This document shows, one piece after another, positions 28,005 to 36,634 of a stretch of DNA of 64,000 nt. The DNA is from an uncultured Clostridia bacterium (lineage in GTDB: Bacteria; Bacillota; Clostridia; Oscillospirales; Acutalibacteraceae): the NCBI GenBank assembly GCA_946407065.1, contig CAMJMQ010000010.1, positions 1 to 64,000 on the forward strand. The letters run 5' to 3'. The notes beneath the pieces were generated by a model. It saw only the letters and a list, made by a program, of their open reading frames with translations, searched no databases and was not told the origin of the DNA. How positions within the stretch are numbered: the stretch's first letter is position 1; the number at the start of each line of letters is the position of its first letter. The translations under genes were made by a program, and so were the position numbers.

Positions 28005-28745
28005 TCACTCATAAAATACTTTGTTCAGATATAATCCGCAGGCCGGCGCGGTTGGACCCGCGAGCTTGCGGCTCTCCCCTTCAATGATCTGAGGCAGTGT
28101 GCCGAATGCGATCCTGCCGTTATTCATGGCGAGCAGTGTGCCGACCATGATACGAACCATATTGTATAGGAATCCGTCGGCGGCAACCGTAAAGATCACC
28201 AGATCGCCCTCTTTTTTGATGTTACAATACTGAACCGTGCGGGTAAAATCCCCTTTTTCACGTTTATCCAAGGTGCAGAAGGAGGTAAAATCATGGGTAC
28301 CGACAAATGCCTGCGCCTCCCGATTCATCGCTTCGATATCCATATCATAGCGATAATGGAGCGCCAGATCCTGCAAAAACGGGTTGCGCACACGGCTGTT
28401 CCACACCTTGTAGACATATTCTTTTCCGGTGCAGGAATAGCGCGCGTGAAAATCATCGGATACCTGACGGACATCGGTGACCGCTACATCATCGGGCAGA
28501 TAACGGTTCATCGCCATCATCAAGTGATCCTCGGTGATGGGATGCGCGATCTTCATCGATACACAATACATATTGGCGTGTACGCCGCTGTCGGTGCGTG
28601 AACAGCCCTTGATATCCGGGCGCTCATGAATGATCTGATACAGTGCCTCCTGAAAGACCTCTTGTACCGTGATCGCATTATCCTGGATCTGCCAGCCATG
28701 CAGATTCTTACCGCAGTAGGTCAGTGTTAATAATAAGTTTCTCAT
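28005..28745 (-). CDS. truA: tRNA pseudouridine(38-40) synthase
   Basis: 246-aa enzyme that isomerises uridines 38-40 in tRNA anticodon arms. The catalytic Asp lies in CSRTDSGVHA, and the family blocks YCGKNLHGWQ, FHARYSC and DGFLYNMVRIMVGTL are present. The ATG at 28745 overlaps the ecfT stop (ATGA). The open frame upstream of it is just ecfT read in another frame. It is the last gene of the ecfA1-ecfA2-ecfT-truA run, a classical order in Firmicutes. Confidence 0.93.
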   Translation of the reverse strand: MRNLLLTLTYCGKNLHGWQIQDNAITVQEVFQEALYQIIHERPDIKGCSRTDSGVHANMYCVSMKIAHPITEDHLMMAMNRYLPDDVAVTDVRQVSDDFHARYSCTGKEYVYKVWNSRVRNPFLQDLALHYRYDMDIEAMNREAQAFVGTHDFTSFCTLDKREKGDFTRTVQYCNIKKEGDLVIFTVAADGFLYNMVRIMVGTLLAMNNGRIAFGTLPQIIEGESRKLAGPTAPACGLYLNKVFYE

Positions 28746-29551
28746 ACAGTGACATTCATAAATACATTCAGTAATACAACTCCCGCGATCACCAACAGCG
28801 TAAACACGATGCTCAGATAATCGCGAGCAGCCAGATGGAGCTGTTTCATGCGGGTACGACCCTCGCCGCCGCGGTAACAGCGACATTCCATCGCGACCGC
28901 TAATTCATACGCGCGTCGGAACGCGGAGACAAAGAGCGGAACCAGGATCGGCACCAGCGCCTTGACACGCGTGATCAGATTGCCGCTTTCCATATCGGCG
29001 CCTCTCGCCTTTTGCGCCGCCATAATCTTGTCGGTCTCTTCCAGCAAGGTCGGTACAAAGCGCAGGGCGATGGTCATCATCATCGCGATCTCATGCACCT
29101 TGACATGGAAGATCGTCAACGGTTTCATCAATCGCTCAAGCGCATCGGTCAAATCGGTCGGAGAAGTGGTGAAGGTCAGCACGGAGCTGCATAATATCAG
29201 GCACACGATGCGTACGCAGACGAATATTGCGTTGTGGATACCCTCCCATGTGACCTTGATAAAGCCCCATTGGAAGATCGGCTCACCTGTTCCGTAAAAG
29301 AGATTCAACAGTGACGTGATGACCACGATCACAATGATCACCTTGAGGCTCTTTAGATACATTTTCAGCGGCACTTTTGATAGTATCACAATCAAAAGAA
29401 CGACTGCCGCCACCAACGCCAATGAATAATAATTGAACGTACAGAAAACCAGTACGATATACGCGATCAGGCTGAGGATCTTGACACGCGGATCCAATCG
29501 ATGGATCACGGAGTCGGCGGGAAAGTACTGTCCGAGGGTAATATCTCTCAT
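28742..29551 (-). CDS. ecfT: Energy-coupling factor transporter transmembrane protein EcfT
   Basis: 269-aa membrane subunit shared by group II ECF vitamin transporters. The coupling motifs with Ala-Arg-Gly appear as AAQKARGAD, plus a second helix near FVSAFRRAYELAVAMECRCY. ATGA overlaps couple it to ecfA2 and to truA. It would serve S components encoded elsewhere, such as the FolT-type protein at 48130-48693. Confidence 0.92.
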   Translation of the reverse strand: MRDITLGQYFPADSVIHRLDPRVKILSLIAYIVLVFCTFNYYSLALVAAVVLLIVILSKVPLKMYLKSLKVIIVIVVITSLLNLFYGTGEPIFQWGFIKVTWEGIHNAIFVCVRIVCLILCSSVLTFTTSPTDLTDALERLMKPLTIFHVKVHEIAMMMTIALRFVPTLLEETDKIMAAQKARGADMESGNLITRVKALVPILVPLFVSAFRRAYELAVAMECRCYRGGEGRTRMKQLHLAARDYLSIVFTLLVIAGVVLLNVFMNVTV

Positions 29552-30411
29552 AGACGACCCTCCTTTTTCAGATACTCCGTGATATCGTGAACGGCTTTTT
29601 CGACCGTCAGCGTCCCTTTATTCAGAGGGACTCCCGCTTCAATCAAGGAATCGATGATCGAGGTGATCTGCGGGATTCGCAGCCCCATCGACGCCAGACG
29701 ATCTCCCTGTGAAAAGATGCGGTCACAGGTATCAAACATTTGAAGATGAGCGTGATCCATCACAAGTGCCTTGTCACATACCGCCGCGACATCCTCCATG
29801 GAATGAGATACCAGCAGTACGGTATTGCCGCGTTGTTGATGGTAGCGGTAGATCTGGGTGAGCAGTACATCCCTGCCCAGGGGATCCAGACCCGCACAGG
29901 GTTCGTCGAGGATCAGGATATCGGGATCCATCGCGATCACACCCGCGATCGCGGCACGGCGCTTTTCACCGCCCGACAGATCGAAGGGCGATTTTTGCAG
30001 AAGCTCCGTGTTCAATCCGACAAACTGAGCGGCTTTTTGAACACGCTCTTTGATCTCATCTTCACTCAGCCCCATATTCATCGGACCGAAGGAAATATCT
30101 TTTTCGACCGTTTCTTCAAACAGCTGATACTCGGGATACTGGAACACCAGACCGACTCTAAAGCGGATCTTTCTGATCTCCTTAGGCTTATCCCAAATAT
30201 CGATCCCATCCAGTGTGATGGAACCGGATGTAGGCTTCAGCAAGCCGTTGAGCATCTGCACCAGCGTGGATTTACCGGAACCGGTATGACCGATGATGCC
30301 GATGAAATCGCCCTGATCGACGTCAAAGCTGACATGATCGACAGCCGTATGCTGAAACGGCGTTTTCTGTGAATACACAAAGGAAGCGTCTTTGACACTG
30401 AGTAAGCTCAT
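29548..30411 (-). CDS. ecfA2: ECF transporter ATPase EcfA2
   Basis: 287-aa ABC ATPase. Walker [10 protein letters not shown], signature LSGGEKRR, Walker [14 protein letters not shown] and the switch His in VSHSMEDV are visible. The EcfA-type C-terminal segment is present. It forms the heterodimer with EcfA1, and both ends are coupled by ATGA overlaps with ecfA1 and ecfT. Confidence 0.92.
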   Translation of the reverse strand: MSLLSVKDASFVYSQKTPFQHTAVDHVSFDVDQGDFIGIIGHTGSGKSTLVQMLNGLLKPTSGSITLDGIDIWDKPKEIRKIRFRVGLVFQYPEYQLFEETVEKDISFGPMNMGLSEDEIKERVQKAAQFVGLNTELLQKSPFDLSGGEKRRAAIAGVIAMDPDILILDEPCAGLDPLGRDVLLTQIYRYHQQRGNTVLLVSHSMEDVAAVCDKALVMDHAHLQMFDTCDRIFSQGDRLASMGLRIPQITSIIDSLIEAGVPLNKGTLTVEKAVHDITEYLKKEGRL

Positions 30412-31259
30412 CGGAGCACCTCCTTAAGCAGTGAGGTACATTCTTCCTCGGTCAAAGGAAGCTCCTTGATCTCAATGCCGCAGGCACGCAGCTTATGGCA
30501 CAGCTCTGTCGCCTGAGGAACATCTAAACGGTGCTTTTTGAGCAGCTCCACCTGAGAGAACACCTCTCGGGGTGTACCGGAGGTGAGCATTTCTCCGTTA
30601 TCGATCACATAGACCTTGTCGGCGAGCACCGCTTCTTCCATATAATGCGTGATCATCACGATCGTGATACCGTTCTCGCGGTTGAGCTTGAGGATCGTGT
30701 CGAGCACTTCCTGTCTACCTTTGGGGTCAAGCATCGCGGTCGGCTCATCCAGTACGATGCAATCGGGCTTCATGGCAATGATACCCGCGATGGCGATCCG
30801 CTGTTTTTGACCGCCGCTGAGCTTATGCGGCGCGTTGAGGCGATACTCATACATATCGACCGCTTTGAGCGCTTCATCGACACGTTCGCGGATCTCGTCG
30901 GACGGAATGCCGAGGTTCTCGGGTCCGAACGCGACGTCTTCCTCTACAATGCTCGCGACAAGCTGATTGTCGGGATTTTGCAGCACCAGACCGACCTTGC
31001 GGCGGATATCGTAGGTGCACTGTTCGTCAGCGGTATCCATACCGTCGATAAACACTTTTCCGGATGTAGGCAACAGCATGGCATTGAGATGCTTTGCCGC
31101 TGTGCTCTTTCCGGAACCGTTATGCCCCAATATTGCAACGAATTCGCCCTTTTTGATAGCAAAGCTGATATCATTGAGAACGGGCTTTTGGGTCGCGGCA
31201 TCCGATTCATTCTGGGATTCATATTGAAATGTAACGTTTTGTACAGAAATATATTCCAT
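30408..31259 (-). CDS. ecfA1: ECF transporter ATPase EcfA1
   Basis: 283-aa ABC ATPase with Walker [10 protein letters not shown], signature LSGGQKQR, Walker [14 protein letters not shown] and the switch His ITHYMEE. It is the first gene of the ECF module and has GGAGAG before the ATG. ecfA1-ecfA2-ecfT are fused by overlapping start/stop codons, which favours equimolar subunits. Confidence 0.92.
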   Translation of the reverse strand: MEYISVQNVTFQYESQNESDAATQKPVLNDISFAIKKGEFVAILGHNGSGKSTAAKHLNAMLLPTSGKVFIDGMDTADEQCTYDIRRKVGLVLQNPDNQLVASIVEEDVAFGPENLGIPSDEIRERVDEALKAVDMYEYRLNAPHKLSGGQKQRIAIAGIIAMKPDCIVLDEPTAMLDPKGRQEVLDTILKLNRENGITIVMITHYMEEAVLADKVYVIDNGEMLTSGTPREVFSQVELLKKHRLDVPQATELCHKLRACGIEIKELPLTEEECTSLLKEVLR

Positions 31260-31314
31260 ATACTCTCCAAATCATTGGCAGATCATTTGGCTCGCTGTCA
31301 AAGAGTGTGTCAAA

Positions 31315-32178
31315 TCATCTGCGCCATATCGCGGTAGAACCGCAAGGAAGGGTCAGCCCGGATTCGGTCACGTCTAATCCGATTTCATCGGATGATACGG
31401 TACCGCCGAATCGGCTTTTGATGACCGTTCCCAAAATATACTCCATCACCGAGGGTGATAACCCCGTGGTGTAAGAATTCAAAATCACAAATTCGGCATT
31501 GTCTGCAAGTACGCCGGAACACAGCTCTACAAATTCATAGATGCGTTCTTCAAGTTTCCAGATCTCACCGTTCGGACCGCGTCCGTAGGACGGAGGATCC
31601 ATGATGATACCGTCGTATTTGTGGCCGCGACGGATCTCACGGGCAACGAACTTTGCACAGTCATCGACGATCCAACGCACCGGTTGATCGACGACGCCGG
31701 AAGAGATTGCGTTCTCCTTTGCCCAGTTGACCATGCCCTTTGCCGCGTCAACATGACAGACCTTTGCGCCGGCGTTCAGGCAAGCGATCGTCGCACATCC
31801 TGTATAACCAAAAAGATTGAGGATGTTGAGCTGACGGTCGGATTTGCGGATGATATCCCCTGCCAGATCCCAGTTGACTGCCTGCTCGGGAAAAACGCCG
31901 GTATGCTTGAAGCCCATGGGCTTGACGTTGAACACCAGATCTCGGTATTTGACCTGCCAGGAGGCAGGGACTTTTTTGAACATTTGCCACTTACCGCCGC
32001 CTGTATTTGAGCGAAGATAGCGGGCGTGTGCGTTATGCCAGAGCGGATTTTTGCGCTCGGTGTTCCAGATGACCTGCGGATCGGGACGGATCAGAATGAT
32101 ATCGCCCCAACGCTCTAAGCGCTCTCCGCGGGAGGAATCAATGAGCTCATAATCGCTCCATTCGATTGTTTTTCGCAT
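31315..32178 (-). CDS. Class I SAM-dependent (rRNA) methyltransferase
   Basis: 287-aa Rossmann methyltransferase of the RlmI/RlmK-like group (23S rRNA cytosine/guanine methyltransferases). The SAM motif is LNLFGYTGCATIACLNAGA, with the acidic residue in HVDAAK and catalytic motif DPPSYGRG. The N-terminal PUA domain of RlmI is absent, giving a shorter protein. The target base cannot be told from sequence. The ribosome site is weak. It lies 55 nt upstream of ecfA1, same strand. Confidence 0.78.
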   Translation of the reverse strand: MRKTIEWSDYELIDSSRGERLERWGDIILIRPDPQVIWNTERKNPLWHNAHARYLRSNTGGGKWQMFKKVPASWQVKYRDLVFNVKPMGFKHTGVFPEQAVNWDLAGDIIRKSDRQLNILNLFGYTGCATIACLNAGAKVCHVDAAKGMVNWAKENAISSGVVDQPVRWIVDDCAKFVAREIRRGHKYDGIIMDPPSYGRGPNGEIWKLEERIYEFVELCSGVLADNAEFVILNSYTTGLSPSVMEYILGTVIKSRFGGTVSSDEIGLDVTESGLTLPCGSTAIWRR

Positions 32179-32246
32179 ATTGGTTTCTCTACTTTACAAA
32201 TGATGATTGGTAATACCAGCCGAAATTAAAATACACTACAGGAAGC

Positions 32247-32342
32247 AACCCTCCGGCTCTTCGAGCCACCTTTCTCTCCGGAAACGGCTCCCCCTTGTCC
32301 TTCGGACATTCCCCCAACGGGGATACCTTAGGAAAAGGAGGC
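32247..32342. repeat. Dispersed intergenic repeat, family A (long copy)
   Basis: AACCCTCCGG, a CTCTTCGAG stem-loop, then nested GGGG/CCCC stems ending CCTTAGGAAAAGGAGGC. It is followed by a GACGTCGCTTGTCGTC palindrome (around 32360-32383) typical of another intergenic repeat. It fills most of the gap between ruvB and the methyltransferase. Confidence 0.6.
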
Positions 32343-32397
32343 ATATGGGTTGCGATCAGTACAGGACGTCGCTTGTCGTCCCTCGCAATGACAGAAT

Positions 32398-33462
32398 TCA
32401 GTCAAACAAACTGCCTTGTGCTGCCGCGGTGTTAGCGGGGACTTTGTAGCCGAGGTGCTCATATGCCGCTGCGGTGACACAGCGTCCGCGCGGTGTACGG
32501 GACAAAAAGCCGATCTGCATGAGATACGGTTCATAGACGTCCTCGATGGTCACAGCTTCTTCACCGATCGCCGCCGCGAGCGTTTCCAGTCCGACGGGAC
32601 CGCCGCGATAATATTTGATCATCGCCTCGAGCATGCGTCGGTCATTCTGATCCAGACCCAGCTCATCGATCTCAAGCCTGTCAAGCGCCGTTTGCGCCAC
32701 TTCCAGTGTGATCACACCGTCGGAGATGACTTCGGAGAAATCGCGCACACGCTTTAACAGACGGTTGGCGATTCGAGGGGTGCCGCGTGATCGGGACGCA
32801 AGCTCCAAAGCGCCCTCTTCATCGATCTTGATATCTAAGATCCCGGCAGATCGGGTGATGATCTTTGCCAATTCTTCAGGTGTGTACATTTCGAGCCGCA
32901 ATACTACGCCGAAACGGTCGCGCAAGGGCGCGGTCAGCTGACCTGCTCTTGTCGTCGCACCGACTAAGGTGAACTTCGGCAGCGGCAGATGATAAGATGC
33001 CGCCATCTGACCTTTACCGGTGATGATATCGATCGCAAAATCCTCCATCGACGGATAGAGGATCTCTTCCACAGAACGGGAAAGTCTGTGGATCTCGTCG
33101 ATGAACAGTACATCGCCGGGGTTCAGGTTAGTGAGCAGCGCCGCGAGGTCACCGGGCTTTTCGATAGCGGGGCCCGAGGTGATACGAATATTCACGCCCA
33201 TCTCATTGGCGATGATACCGGATAAGGTCGTCTTGCCCAGTCCGGGAGGGCCGTACAAAAGCACATGGTCGAGCGACTCGCCGCGCTTTTTCGCCGCTTC
33301 GATAAAGATTCTTAAGTTTTCTTTTGCTTTATCCTGACCGATATAATCCTCCAACGTTTTCGGACGCAGAGGGTTATCGGAATCGATCGCATCGGATGGG
33401 ATCTCGGAGGTGTCCATGATACGATCTTCGAAATCCATTTCAAAATCTGTGTTATAATCCAT
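32398..33462 (-). CDS. ruvB: Holliday junction branch-migration helicase RuvB
   Basis: 354-aa AAA+ motor. Walker A GPPGLGKT, Walker [11 protein letters not shown], sensor [17 protein letters not shown] and the C-terminal winged helix ([13 protein letters not shown]) are visible. It drives branch migration with RuvA. It is the last gene of ruvC-ruvA-ruvB and is separated from ruvA by a family B repeat. Confidence 0.96.
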   Translation of the reverse strand: MDYNTDFEMDFEDRIMDTSEIPSDAIDSDNPLRPKTLEDYIGQDKAKENLRIFIEAAKKRGESLDHVLLYGPPGLGKTTLSGIIANEMGVNIRITSGPAIEKPGDLAALLTNLNPGDVLFIDEIHRLSRSVEEILYPSMEDFAIDIITGKGQMAASYHLPLPKFTLVGATTRAGQLTAPLRDRFGVVLRLEMYTPEELAKIITRSAGILDIKIDEEGALELASRSRGTPRIANRLLKRVRDFSEVISDGVITLEVAQTALDRLEIDELGLDQNDRRMLEAMIKYYRGGPVGLETLAAAIGEEAVTIEDVYEPYLMQIGFLSRTPRGRCVTAAAYEHLGYKVPANTAAAQGSLFD

Positions 33463-33497
33463 GACACAAAGCCTTTCAAAAATGATTCAAATTGATC

Positions 33498-33522
33498 GGG
33501 AGGTGTTAGCCCCTCCCCACCA
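33498..33522. repeat. Dispersed palindromic repeat, family B
   Basis: GGGAGG(TGTTAG)CCCCTCCCC palindrome in the 68-nt gap between ruvA and ruvB. Its stable stem may affect expression between the two genes. Confidence 0.6.
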
Positions 33523-33530
33523 CAGAATTA

Positions 33531-34121
33531 TTATGCCATTTGCTTTAAGGTAGCCGCAATCATCGCTTCGACCGACAAGCTCGGATCGAGCTTAGACAGG
33601 ATCGGCGTGACATCGGCGGCGGAATAGCCCAGCACCGCGAGTGCCGCGACAGCCTTCGGAACGTTGCCTGTATCCGCGATCACACTGCCCTTGCTGACGT
33701 CAAAGCCTGCCGTATCGACCACGCCCTTGATCTTGTCCTTTAACTCGAGCACGATACGTTGGGCGAGCTTGGGTCCGACGCCATTCGCTCGGGTCAGGGT
33801 CTTGCTGTCGCCGGAGGATACGCACATGGCGATCTGTTCACTTGTCAGATCAGACAGGATCGCCAGCGCCACCTTGGGACCGACGCCGGTGATGCCGATC
33901 AGCATCTTGAAGGTAGATAACTCGCCTTTGGACGCAAAGCCGTACAGCTCCATCGCGTCCTCACGGACGTTCATGTAGGTGTAGAGCATGGTTTCGGTAT
34001 TTAGCTTGAGCTGTTTTTGGGTCGTGATCGAGGTCTGCACCCGATAACCGACGCCGCCGCATTCCACAACAGCAAAGCCGGCATCCATCAAAATCAGATT
34101 ACCTCTGACAGAATATATCAT
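33531..34121 (-). CDS. ruvA: Holliday junction DNA-binding subunit RuvA
   Basis: 196-aa protein with an N-terminal OB domain (MIYSVRGNLILMDAGFAVVECGGVGYRV). Two helix-hairpin-helix motifs follow (LIGITGVGPKVALAIL and RANGVGPKLAQRIVLELKDK), with a C-terminal RuvB-binding three-helix domain. The start overlaps the ruvC stop by one base. Confidence 0.95.
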   Translation of the reverse strand: MIYSVRGNLILMDAGFAVVECGGVGYRVQTSITTQKQLKLNTETMLYTYMNVREDAMELYGFASKGELSTFKMLIGITGVGPKVALAILSDLTSEQIAMCVSSGDSKTLTRANGVGPKLAQRIVLELKDKIKGVVDTAGFDVSKGSVIADTGNVPKAVAALAVLGYSAADVTPILSKLDPSLSVEAMIAATLKQMA

Positions 34122-34630
34122 TACTTGATTCCTCGTTTCATCATGATGTTACGCAGATCGGTACCCGCCGCCTGTGTATGCGTCAATGCGAGCGCGAGCG
34201 CGTCGGCGGTATCATCGGGTTTGGGCACTTCTTTGAGATGCAGCAGTCTGCGGGTCATCTCCATCACCTGCGGCTTATGCGCCCTGCCGTAACCGGTCAC
34301 GGCAGTTTTGACCTGCAGGGGGGTGTATTCATAGATCGGGATATGCGCCTGCTGCGCGGCTAAAAGGATCACACCGCGTGCCTGTGCCACCTGGATCGCC
34401 GTAGTGGTATTGGTGTTGAAATAGAGCTTTTCGATCGACATGACATCGGGTTTGGCGTGTCCGATCAGCTCAACGGTATCGTCATAGATCTGTTGAAGGC
34501 GGACATTGAAATCGGTATGCGCCTCGGTTGTGATCGCGCCGAACGCGACGGGGCGGTGCGAGGTGCCCTTATATTCAATTACACCCCACCCGACGATCGC
34601 ATAGCCGGGATCGATACCGAGGATAACCAA
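34121..34630 (-). CDS. ruvC: Holliday junction endonuclease RuvC
   Basis: 169-aa resolvase with the acidic catalytic set in GIDPG, SIEKLYF and DDTADALALALTH. The frame is open to 34747, but the RuvC family starts directly at (M)xILGIDPG. A TTG at 34630 preceded by AGGAG fits; a GTG at 34639 is the alternative. It is the first gene of the ruvCAB operon. Confidence 0.92.
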   Translation of the reverse strand: MVILGIDPGYAIVGWGVIEYKGTSHRPVAFGAITTEAHTDFNVRLQQIYDDTVELIGHAKPDVMSIEKLYFNTNTTTAIQVAQARGVILLAAQQAHIPIYEYTPLQVKTAVTGYGRAHKPQVMEMTRRLLHLKEVPKPDDTADALALALTHTQAAGTDLRNIMMKRGIK

Positions 34631-34814
34631 ACGCTCCACTCCTAACGAAACAACACACTCGATAGACGAGAAAGAATTCCATCCCTTCTCACAATCGGTT
34701 GGTATTGCCGCGGGTCGACAAAACTGTCGAGACCTCACAGCAGCCATTCAAATAATGTGCATAATTTGACAGTTTATTATAACACAAATACACCATCATA
34801 GCAATAATAAAATG

Positions 34815-34843
34815 AAAAAAGTCGCACCAAACTGCGACTTTTT
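34815..34843 (-). terminator. Terminator of the FNT channel gene
   Basis: AAAAAGTCGCA/TGCGACTTTTT stem with a 6-nt loop, T-rich on both strands, so it can also insulate ruvC from the other side. Confidence 0.8.
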
Positions 34844-34863
34844 CAACCATGATATTTATGCAA

Positions 34864-35505
34864 TTATTTCGATAAGACGGCTTTTTTCACCATGTGGAAC
34901 GCAACCGCGCCGATCAGGTTGCCGAGCGATACCAACAGGATGTAGACGATACCCTTTACGGAATACAGCGAATAAGCGGATGAAGCGGCAAAATAGAACA
35001 TGTCCGCTACGCTGTGCTCAAAGCCGCAGAGGATGAACGCGGGCACACAGGTGAACACCAAAATGTACTTGGGAAGCGACTTTTTATCCTTATCGCTCCT
35101 GAAATAATCCACTGCGATATAGACGAGGATGCCGCATAACGCGCCCAAGATGATCGTCTGCCACCACGACTGGGTGAGCTTTGTTTCACAAATCGTTTTA
35201 GCGGTCTCGGCAAGATTCGGTTTTGCGAACATCACGAGTGTACCTATCAACATACAGCCGAGGATATTGCCGAGCCAGATCGTGCAAAGATAAGGGATGT
35301 AGGACAGCTTGTTCTCGAGCAGATAAGCGGTCTTGCCGGTGAACAGTAAAAAGCCCATGATCAGGATCACCGAGAGTCCCAGCGAGAACATGATCGCGCC
35401 GAGGGGCGCTTTTTCGATTGCGACACACGCCAGATATACCGAGCCGCCGAACGAGATCATGATGCCCGCCAACACGGCGGAAAACAGATTTTTCACAAAT
35501 TTCAT
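34864..35505 (-). CDS. Formate/nitrite transporter (FNT) family channel
   Basis: 213-aa channel protein with six hydrophobic helices, shorter than FocA/NirC (about 270-285 aa) mainly at the termini. The pore signature CGFEHSVADMFYFA carries the central His of FNT channels. It could export formate from mixed-acid fermentation or handle hydrosulfide/nitrite; the substrate cannot be fixed from sequence. AAGGG precedes the ATG and a terminator follows, so it is monocistronic. Confidence 0.85.
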   Translation of the reverse strand: MKFVKNLFSAVLAGIMISFGGSVYLACVAIEKAPLGAIMFSLGLSVILIMGFLLFTGKTAYLLENKLSYIPYLCTIWLGNILGCMLIGTLVMFAKPNLAETAKTICETKLTQSWWQTIILGALCGILVYIAVDYFRSDKDKKSLPKYILVFTCVPAFILCGFEHSVADMFYFAASSAYSLYSVKGIVYILLVSLGNLIGAVAFHMVKKAVLSK

Positions 35506-35599
35506 TTTATCGAACCCTTCTTTTATTTGTCCTATAACGCCACATTACTATAGCAAATCCGACTTCATTTTACAATAGCATAGAAGAATTATAAATAAT

Positions 35600-35959
35600 T
35601 CAATCGGAATCGGTCTTTTTCAACGTCAGCACGCTGCCGTCACGGTTCAGCTCTACCCGATCACCGTACAGCTTATATCCAAAGGAATAGTTCATCCCGC
35701 TCTCTTCATCAAAGATCAACAAATCGTCATCCGTCAGCATACACAAGCCGCTGATATACAAAAGCTCGTTGTCGCCCTCGATATCGAGAGTTCCGTTATT
35801 CTCCGAGAAGGATAAGGTCACATCGGCGCCGTTATCGAAGGAACCGCTCCATGTGTACATTTTCAGTTCATCCGAGGGGCTCTGAATACTTTTGACACAG
35901 GATGACAGGCTGAGAACCGCTGCCAACAACAGGAAAATCAACAAAAACTTACCGCGCAT
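35600..35959 (-). CDS. Small lipoprotein
   Basis: 119-aa exported protein. The signal peptide MRGKFLLIFLLLAAVLSLSSC has its lipobox Cys near residue 21. The remainder is beta-rich (SGSFDNGADVTLSFSENNG, GYKLYGDRVELNRDG), resembling small lipocalin-like lipoproteins; function unknown. ATGs at 35959 and 35965 and earlier starts are possible. The downstream membrane protein gene (36005-36493) is only 45 nt away on the same strand. Confidence 0.65.
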   Translation of the reverse strand: MRGKFLLIFLLLAAVLSLSSCVKSIQSPSDELKMYTWSGSFDNGADVTLSFSENNGTLDIEGDNELLYISGLCMLTDDDLLIFDEESGMNYSFGYKLYGDRVELNRDGSVLTLKKTDSD

Positions 35960-36004
35960 TACCATCACCAAGACAGTATATGCGCGGTATTGTGCAGACA
36001 GAAG

Positions 36005-36493
36005 TTATTCGGTTTTCTCTTGTGCATCAGCTTTTTGTCTCATGCGGGTCGCCTGTAAGCCCTGCGTCGTCATGAACATGATCACAAGGATCAAGAGCAG
36101 ACTGACGATGCCGCCGTAAGCGATCGACTTACCGGGACCGAAGCAGATCACAACAGCGCTGAGTATACAGGTGATATAGCTGATCACATACTTTTTCTTG
36201 GATTTTTTATCCAAGAGGAAAAAGAAGAACGAGACGATCGGCAGGATGACCAGGATCGCGCCGTAGATCGCGCTCATCACCTGACCCGAACTCCCGTAGC
36301 CATTGGGCTGGATCAAAAGATTGACCGCGGTGAGGATGGAATACTGTCCATCATCGTTCACGGGACCGTACATCAAGGGCATCCAGACCGTTACCAGAAC
36401 CAGCAGAAAATACATGACTGCTAAAAAGATGCGGACTTTCTTTTCGGAGCTTGACTCCTTGATCTCATCTTTATCAAAATATTTCGCCATCAT
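36005..36493 (-). CDS. Membrane protein of unknown function
   Basis: 162-aa protein with four hydrophobic segments and charged cytoplasmic ends (KYFDKDEIKESSSEKK at the N-terminus, QKADAQEKTE at the C-terminus). No family is recognised. GAGGTG lies just before tandem ATGs (36493/36490). Probably transcribed with the lipoprotein gene below it. Confidence 0.6.
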   Translation of the reverse strand: MMAKYFDKDEIKESSSEKKVRIFLAVMYFLLVLVTVWMPLMYGPVNDDGQYSILTAVNLLIQPNGYGSSGQVMSAIYGAILVILPIVSFFFFLLDKKSKKKYVISYITCILSAVVICFGPGKSIAYGGIVSLLLILVIMFMTTQGLQATRMRQKADAQEKTE

Positions 36494-36569
36494 TACACCT
36501 CGAATGTGTTAATAGTTGATTATTACGCTTCTTATATTAGCACAAACCGATGATGAATACAACAATAAT

Positions 36570-36597
36570 TTGACTTTATAAGAAAAAATGCTATACT
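36570..36597 (+). promoter_or_regulatory. Promoter of the GH13-DUF1653 gene
   Basis: TTGACT (36570-36575), a 16-nt spacer and TATACT (36592-36597), 38 nt before the ATG. Confidence 0.65.
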
Positions 36598-36634
36598 TCT
36601 TAGAGAATTTGTGCAAACAAAGGAGGTATCATGT